Below, piece after piece: positions 59,892 to 64,000 of a stretch of 64,000 bases of DNA. The stretch spans positions 19,163,712 through 19,227,711 of the forward strand of contig NC_066856.1 of NCBI RefSeq assembly GCF_001640805.2, given 5' to 3'. Below the pieces are notes generated by a model, which ran no database searches, was not told the origin of the DNA, and saw only the letters and a program-made list of their open reading frames with translations. Source of the DNA: Lates calcarifer. Lineage: Eukaryota > Chordata > Actinopteri > Centropomidae. The position numbers were made by a program, and so were the translations under genes. Within the stretch, counting starts at the first letter, position 1. Every line of letters starts with the position of its first letter.

Positions 59892-62800
59892 ATGGCGGGC
59901 GACGAGTCTGGTACAACGCTTGGTCAGCCTCACCTGGCCAAACAAGACCTTAGTTCTCTGGTGAGTGTACGATTCACAGATTTTACAACTTTGTACTGTT
60001 ATGTCGGTGGTTGTCGGCCCGTCGTGTCGCTAAAACGGTTACAAAAAAGGTGACAATTCTTAACGGTCGCCGGTACTGCGCCGGCACATGACGCCAGGCC
60101 CCGCAGGGCGGAGAGTGAAAGATACCCGTTTCACATCCGACAAGGATTACACTCAATTTTACAAATATTTAACAATGAGACAGACGTGTTAATGTATGAT
60201 GTTTATTTTCGGCTACTACTATTGTCGTCATCTTCCGTCAGAAATATCTGCTTTACTCAAACGGCATCGTTTCCCAGTTAGAATAAAATCTGTTAAAATG
60301 TCAATGGAGTTCGTAATGGTGATGGAACCCACTGTTGGCAGGCTTATAGTCGTTATAGAACAACAGTTGATGTGCTCATATTACAGCTGTTGATTCTACC
60401 TTTTGAGTTTAACAGTGAATAATCACTATGGGGCAGTGTTTGGATGCCCGTCAGTGTTGCACTCCCTTCGTCTTTGTTCCCATTCATCTGCAGGATTAAA
60501 AGGAGGGATGCAGCACTGCTCTGCTCAGTGTGTCAAATACTGTGTTGTTTTTCAGTGTGTGATCAGTCTAACATGTGTGTCATTGTCTTCCCAGGATGTG
60601 ACCACCCTGACACCTCTATCCCCAGAGATTATCAGCAGACAGGCCACCATCAATATTGGTAAGGAAATTAGTCACTGGCTTAAGTTATATTTTGTAATCA
60701 TACCACCATTGTTTACCACCATAATTTCTCTGTCCCCCTCCTTCTGCCAGGCACCATCGGTCATGTGGCCCATGGAAAGTCCACAGTAGTGAAGGCCATT
60801 TCTGGTGTTCACACTGTCAGGTTCAAGAATGAGCTGGAGAGGAACATCACCATCAAGTTAGGATATGCTAATGCTAAGGTAATGGCCTGTCTCTGTCAAT
60901 AAAGACACTTTGACAGCAAATATTAGACTCATTATGAGCAATTCATCTCCAGAAATACAACTTTAACCTGGTGATAGAGACTCAACCCTCGTTTGGAGAA
61001 GCTGATAATCACTGTCATGTTTTTACCCTAGATCTATAAACTGGATGACCCCAGCTGTCCCAGGCCAGAGTGCTACAGGTCGTGTGGCAGCAGCACTCCC
61101 GATGAGTTCCCCACAGACATCCCCAGCACCAAGGGCAACTTCAAACTGGTCAGGTAAGACTGGGGAGAGAGGACAGTCTTGTCTGAGAAGTGCAGGGGTT
61201 CAGCTATTAAACTCTGTAAAACCTTTGCTCATCCATCAGACATGTGTCATTTGTGGACTGTCCTGGTCACGACATTTTGATGGCAACCATGTTGAACGGA
61301 GCTGCCGTCATGGACGCAGCCCTCCTGCTGATTGGTAAGCCTCTTCACACCCTCCAACAAGACAAACTTTGATTGAAACCGCGTGTTATTAACTCTCCAG
61401 TCTCGTTGGAAATCATCCGAGTTTTGTCCCTGTTGCTCTCTTCCAGCGGGTAACGAGTCGTGTCCTCAGCCTCAGACGTCAGAGCATCTGGCCGCCATAG
61501 AGATCATGAAGCTGAAGCACATCCTCATCCTGCAGAACAAGATCGACCTGGTGAAGGAGAGCCAGGCCAAAGAGCAGTACGAGCAGATCCTCGCCTTCGT
61601 ACAGGGTGAGTCGAAATAAAGCTACGCTCCGAAGAGAAGGGGTTCTTCCAGACGTCACATGAAGCTGCCTTCAGCTGTTGCCTGAAATCACAGCTTCTGT
61701 GTCACACTGAGAAAGCTACAAAGGTTTTGTTTCTGCTGCAGGCACAGTGGCAGAGGGAGCTCCCATCATTCCTATCTCAGCCCAGCTCAAGTACAACATC
61801 GAGGTGGTGTGTGAGTACATTGTCAAAAAGATCCCAGTGCCCGTCAGAGACTTCATATCTGAGCCCAGACTCATCGGTAAGAAAAACCCCACATGTACAG
61901 GCTGCTTCTTTTTTTAACTTCCCCTTTGTTTTTTGAGTTTTATTGGTTTGATGTGAAACCCTGTGAATGTCTGTTAACGTTTTTATTCTTTCCTGTCGCA
62001 GTCATCAGATCCTTTGATGTGAACAAGCCCGGCTGTGAAGTTGATGACCTGAAAGGAGGCGTGGCGGGAGGAAGTATCCTGAAGGGTGTGCTCAAGGTGA
62101 GCAACAAGGAGAAGATGCTGAAACCCACTGACATCAGCTCAGTAACTCGCTTTTTAAATCAGGGAACAGGAAGGAAATCTAAATGTTGGTTTTACATTTT
62201 ATGTTGTGTTGGATTCTTGTTTGATTTGGTGCATGTTTTGAGTATTTGGAGGACCTAATCTTAACATGATAAAGGTGTCAGTATAGGTATGTTGATTTTT
62301 GTCTATGGATCCCTCTGATACTAAAAGAGCTTCACCAGAACCTTTTGTTGAGCTATCATCTGTTTCTCTGTGTGACCTCCAGGTGGGTCAGGAGATCGAG
62401 GTGCGGCCAGGTATCGTGTCCAAAGACCAGGAAGGGAAGCTGATGTGCAAACCCATCTTCTCCAAGATCGTCTCTCTGTTCGCTGAGCACAACGACCTCC
62501 AGTACGCTGCACCCGGAGGCCTGATTGGTCAGTCCACGCTCACACATTTCAACCTCAGTAACAACAATCTGGGGAAAAAACATAAACAATATGAAGTGAT
62601 CTAATGTGTGTTTGTGTGCAGGCGTGGGCACTAAGATCGACCCGACGCTGTGCCGTGCGGATCGTATGGTCGGTCAGGTGCTGGGTGCCGTCGGAGCGCT
62701 GCCAGAGATCTTCACCGAGCTGGAGATCTCATATTTCCTGCTCAGGAGGCTGCTGGGAGTCCGCACAGAGGGAGACAAGAAGGCTGCCAAGGTGAGCCGT

Positions 62801-63583
62801 GGGAAATGTAGTCAGAGTGATGCTGAAGAATGTTTGCCTGAGCCTAAACACTTTCCTTACTGGGGTCAACATTTTATCTGTTTGTGTGCCTGCAGGTCCA
62901 GAAGCTGTCTAAGAATGAAGTGCTGATGGTGAACATCGGCTCTCTGTCGACCGGCGGCCGCGTTAGCGCCGTAAAGGCCGATTTGGCCAAGATCGTCCTC
63001 ACCAACCCCGTCTGCACAGAGGTCGGAGAGAAGATCGCTCTGAGTCGACGAGTGGAGAAACACTGGCGGTAAGAGTCACAGCATCTGTTAAAATATGCAG
63101 AGTCTCCGAAAACAAAGACTCTCTACGAGTGTTCAGAGATCCAGAAAGGCCGGTGTGAGTTTAAAGATTTATCAGGCGTCAGATCACTGCTAATACTCAC
63201 CATGAGGATGATCTTACATCTCTGTGAAGTCATCGTAGTGATAATGATGGGGCTTCCTCACAGGAAGTTGGTTCATTCCTGCGCCTGATTGTGACTGAAG
63301 TTGCAAAAGCATTGCAACATGCTGCTGTTACTAATGAGTGCAGAGATAACACATGGAGCGATCCTGACACATCTCATGTTCTTATCAGTGTAGTTTTTAG
63401 ATGGTTTGCTCGTCAGGTATCTGACTTGTTGCTGGTTATTATCTTTGAAGATGATTAAGTTAAACATTATGTCTGCTCTTTCTGTCTTCTAACCATGTCT
63501 CCTCCTTTTCTCCTCTCAGTCTGATTGGTTGGGGACAGATCAGGAGGGGCGTGACCATCACACCCACAGTGGACGACGACTGA
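59892..63583 (+). CDS. eif2s3: Eukaryotic translation initiation factor 2 subunit gamma
   Basis: GTP-binding core subunit of eIF2, which brings Met-tRNAi to the 40S ribosomal subunit. Exons 59892-59960, 60595-60658, 60751-60878, 61032-61153, 61240-61334, 61447-61605, 61742-61876, 62002-62096, 62383-62527, 62622-62791, 62896-63068, 63520-63583; the phases join to 472 residues, equal to human. Start [15 protein letters not shown]. GTPase motifs: P-loop GHVAHGKST (48-56), DCPGHD (134-139) and NKID (190-193). The cysteine cluster [16 protein letters not shown] follows the switch region. C-terminal beta-barrel stretches are [18 protein letters not shown] and [19 protein letters not shown]; it ends [13 protein letters not shown]. 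Intact, with no oddities; the strongest annotation in the window. Confidence 0.98.
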
Positions 63584-63926
63584 GGAGAACAAACCGGGAC
63601 GTCACCGTGAAAGCTCCCGTCAGCCCGGACAACACAAACATCACACTCTCTCTTTGGCTTTTTTTCATTTTTTTTCCCCGAGGAAGGAAGGGAACAGAGC
63701 AGGACACGTCGGTGGTTTAAAGACGCCTCCTCCCCTGTGCTGCTCTTCTTCCTCTGCAGCCGCATGAGAACGTCATAGGTCGATTTTCACTGCAGATGAA
63801 GGACAGAGGAGGAGAGGAGGAGCTTTAGACTGATAACAATGCAACAGAGGAGGCTCACCTGAGTGAGCCAGAGGGTTTCTTCAGTACAGAGATGATCTGT
63901 ACTGTCCACAGATTTCACTCAGATCT

Positions 63927-63932
63927 AATAAA
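63927..63932 (+). terminator. eif2s3: eif2s3 poly(A) signal
   Basis: AATAAA in CTAATAAAATACATTTGG, 344 bp after the stop codon. Confidence 0.85.
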
Positions 63933-64000
63933 ATACATTTGGAAGAAATGTGCTCGTCTCTGACGTCTGTTTGTCGGCTTTCATTGTAGCAGCTGAATAT

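Noticed and set aside
63190..63300. Possible C/D snoRNA in the last eif2s3 intron (GATGATC or ATGATGG with CTGA)
   Set aside because: Box C is imperfect, the spacing is too short and no terminal stem was found.

Overview
The window is a piece of a ray-finned (teleost, probably percomorph) fish nuclear genome. This rests on intron-rich vertebrate genes with fish-like protein sequences, short to medium introns with GT-AG borders, very many (CA)n microsatellites, and dispersed repeats that look like those common in teleosts. It is syntenic with human Xp22.11-p22.12.

Layout, left to right. 1-13.3 kb: the 5' end of rps6ka3 (RSK2 kinase) on the minus strand, with coding exon 1 at 12697-12759 and exon 2 at 6486-6545. 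The rest lies off the left edge, and the introns are full of microsatellites and repeats. 14.4-23.4 kb: pdha1 (minus), all eleven standard coding exons plus two in-frame candidate cassette exons not in the standard protein. 23.8-27.85 kb: a gene I do not recognise (plus), with a TATA promoter and a Pro/His-rich, Glu-rich product whose reading frame is broken at about three places, followed by a tandem array of about 183-bp units each carrying a conserved hairpin, then a row of duplicated microexons. 28.2-33.8 kb: acot9 (minus). 35.5-38.6 kb: sat1 (plus). 41.9-47.3 kb: apoo (minus). 52.1-55.3 kb: klhl15 (minus). 59.9-63.9 kb: eif2s3 (plus), complete to its poly(A) signal.

The genes do not form an operon-like unit; they are an old conserved neighbourhood. 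pdha1, acot9 and apoo make mitochondrial proteins (pyruvate oxidation, acyl-CoA hydrolysis, MICOS/cristae). sat1 is the rate-limiting enzyme of polyamine catabolism, klhl15 a CUL3 ubiquitin-ligase adaptor, eif2s3 the GTPase subunit of eIF2, and rps6ka3 a growth-factor-activated kinase. acot9(-), sat1(+), apoo(-), klhl15(-), eif2s3(+) keep the human order and orientation; PRDX4, which sits next to ACOT9 in human, is absent from that side and the unrecognised gene lies there instead.

The best candidates for something undescribed are the unrecognised gene at 23.8-27.85 kb with its hairpin array and microexons, the two extra pdha1 exons, and a pair of upstream ORFs in sat1, the second overlapping the main start. 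One-base frame breaks occur in pdha1, in the unrecognised gene and possibly in acot9. The simplest reading is assembly or sequence error, but each has a TGA that a +1 slip would read through, so they are reported.
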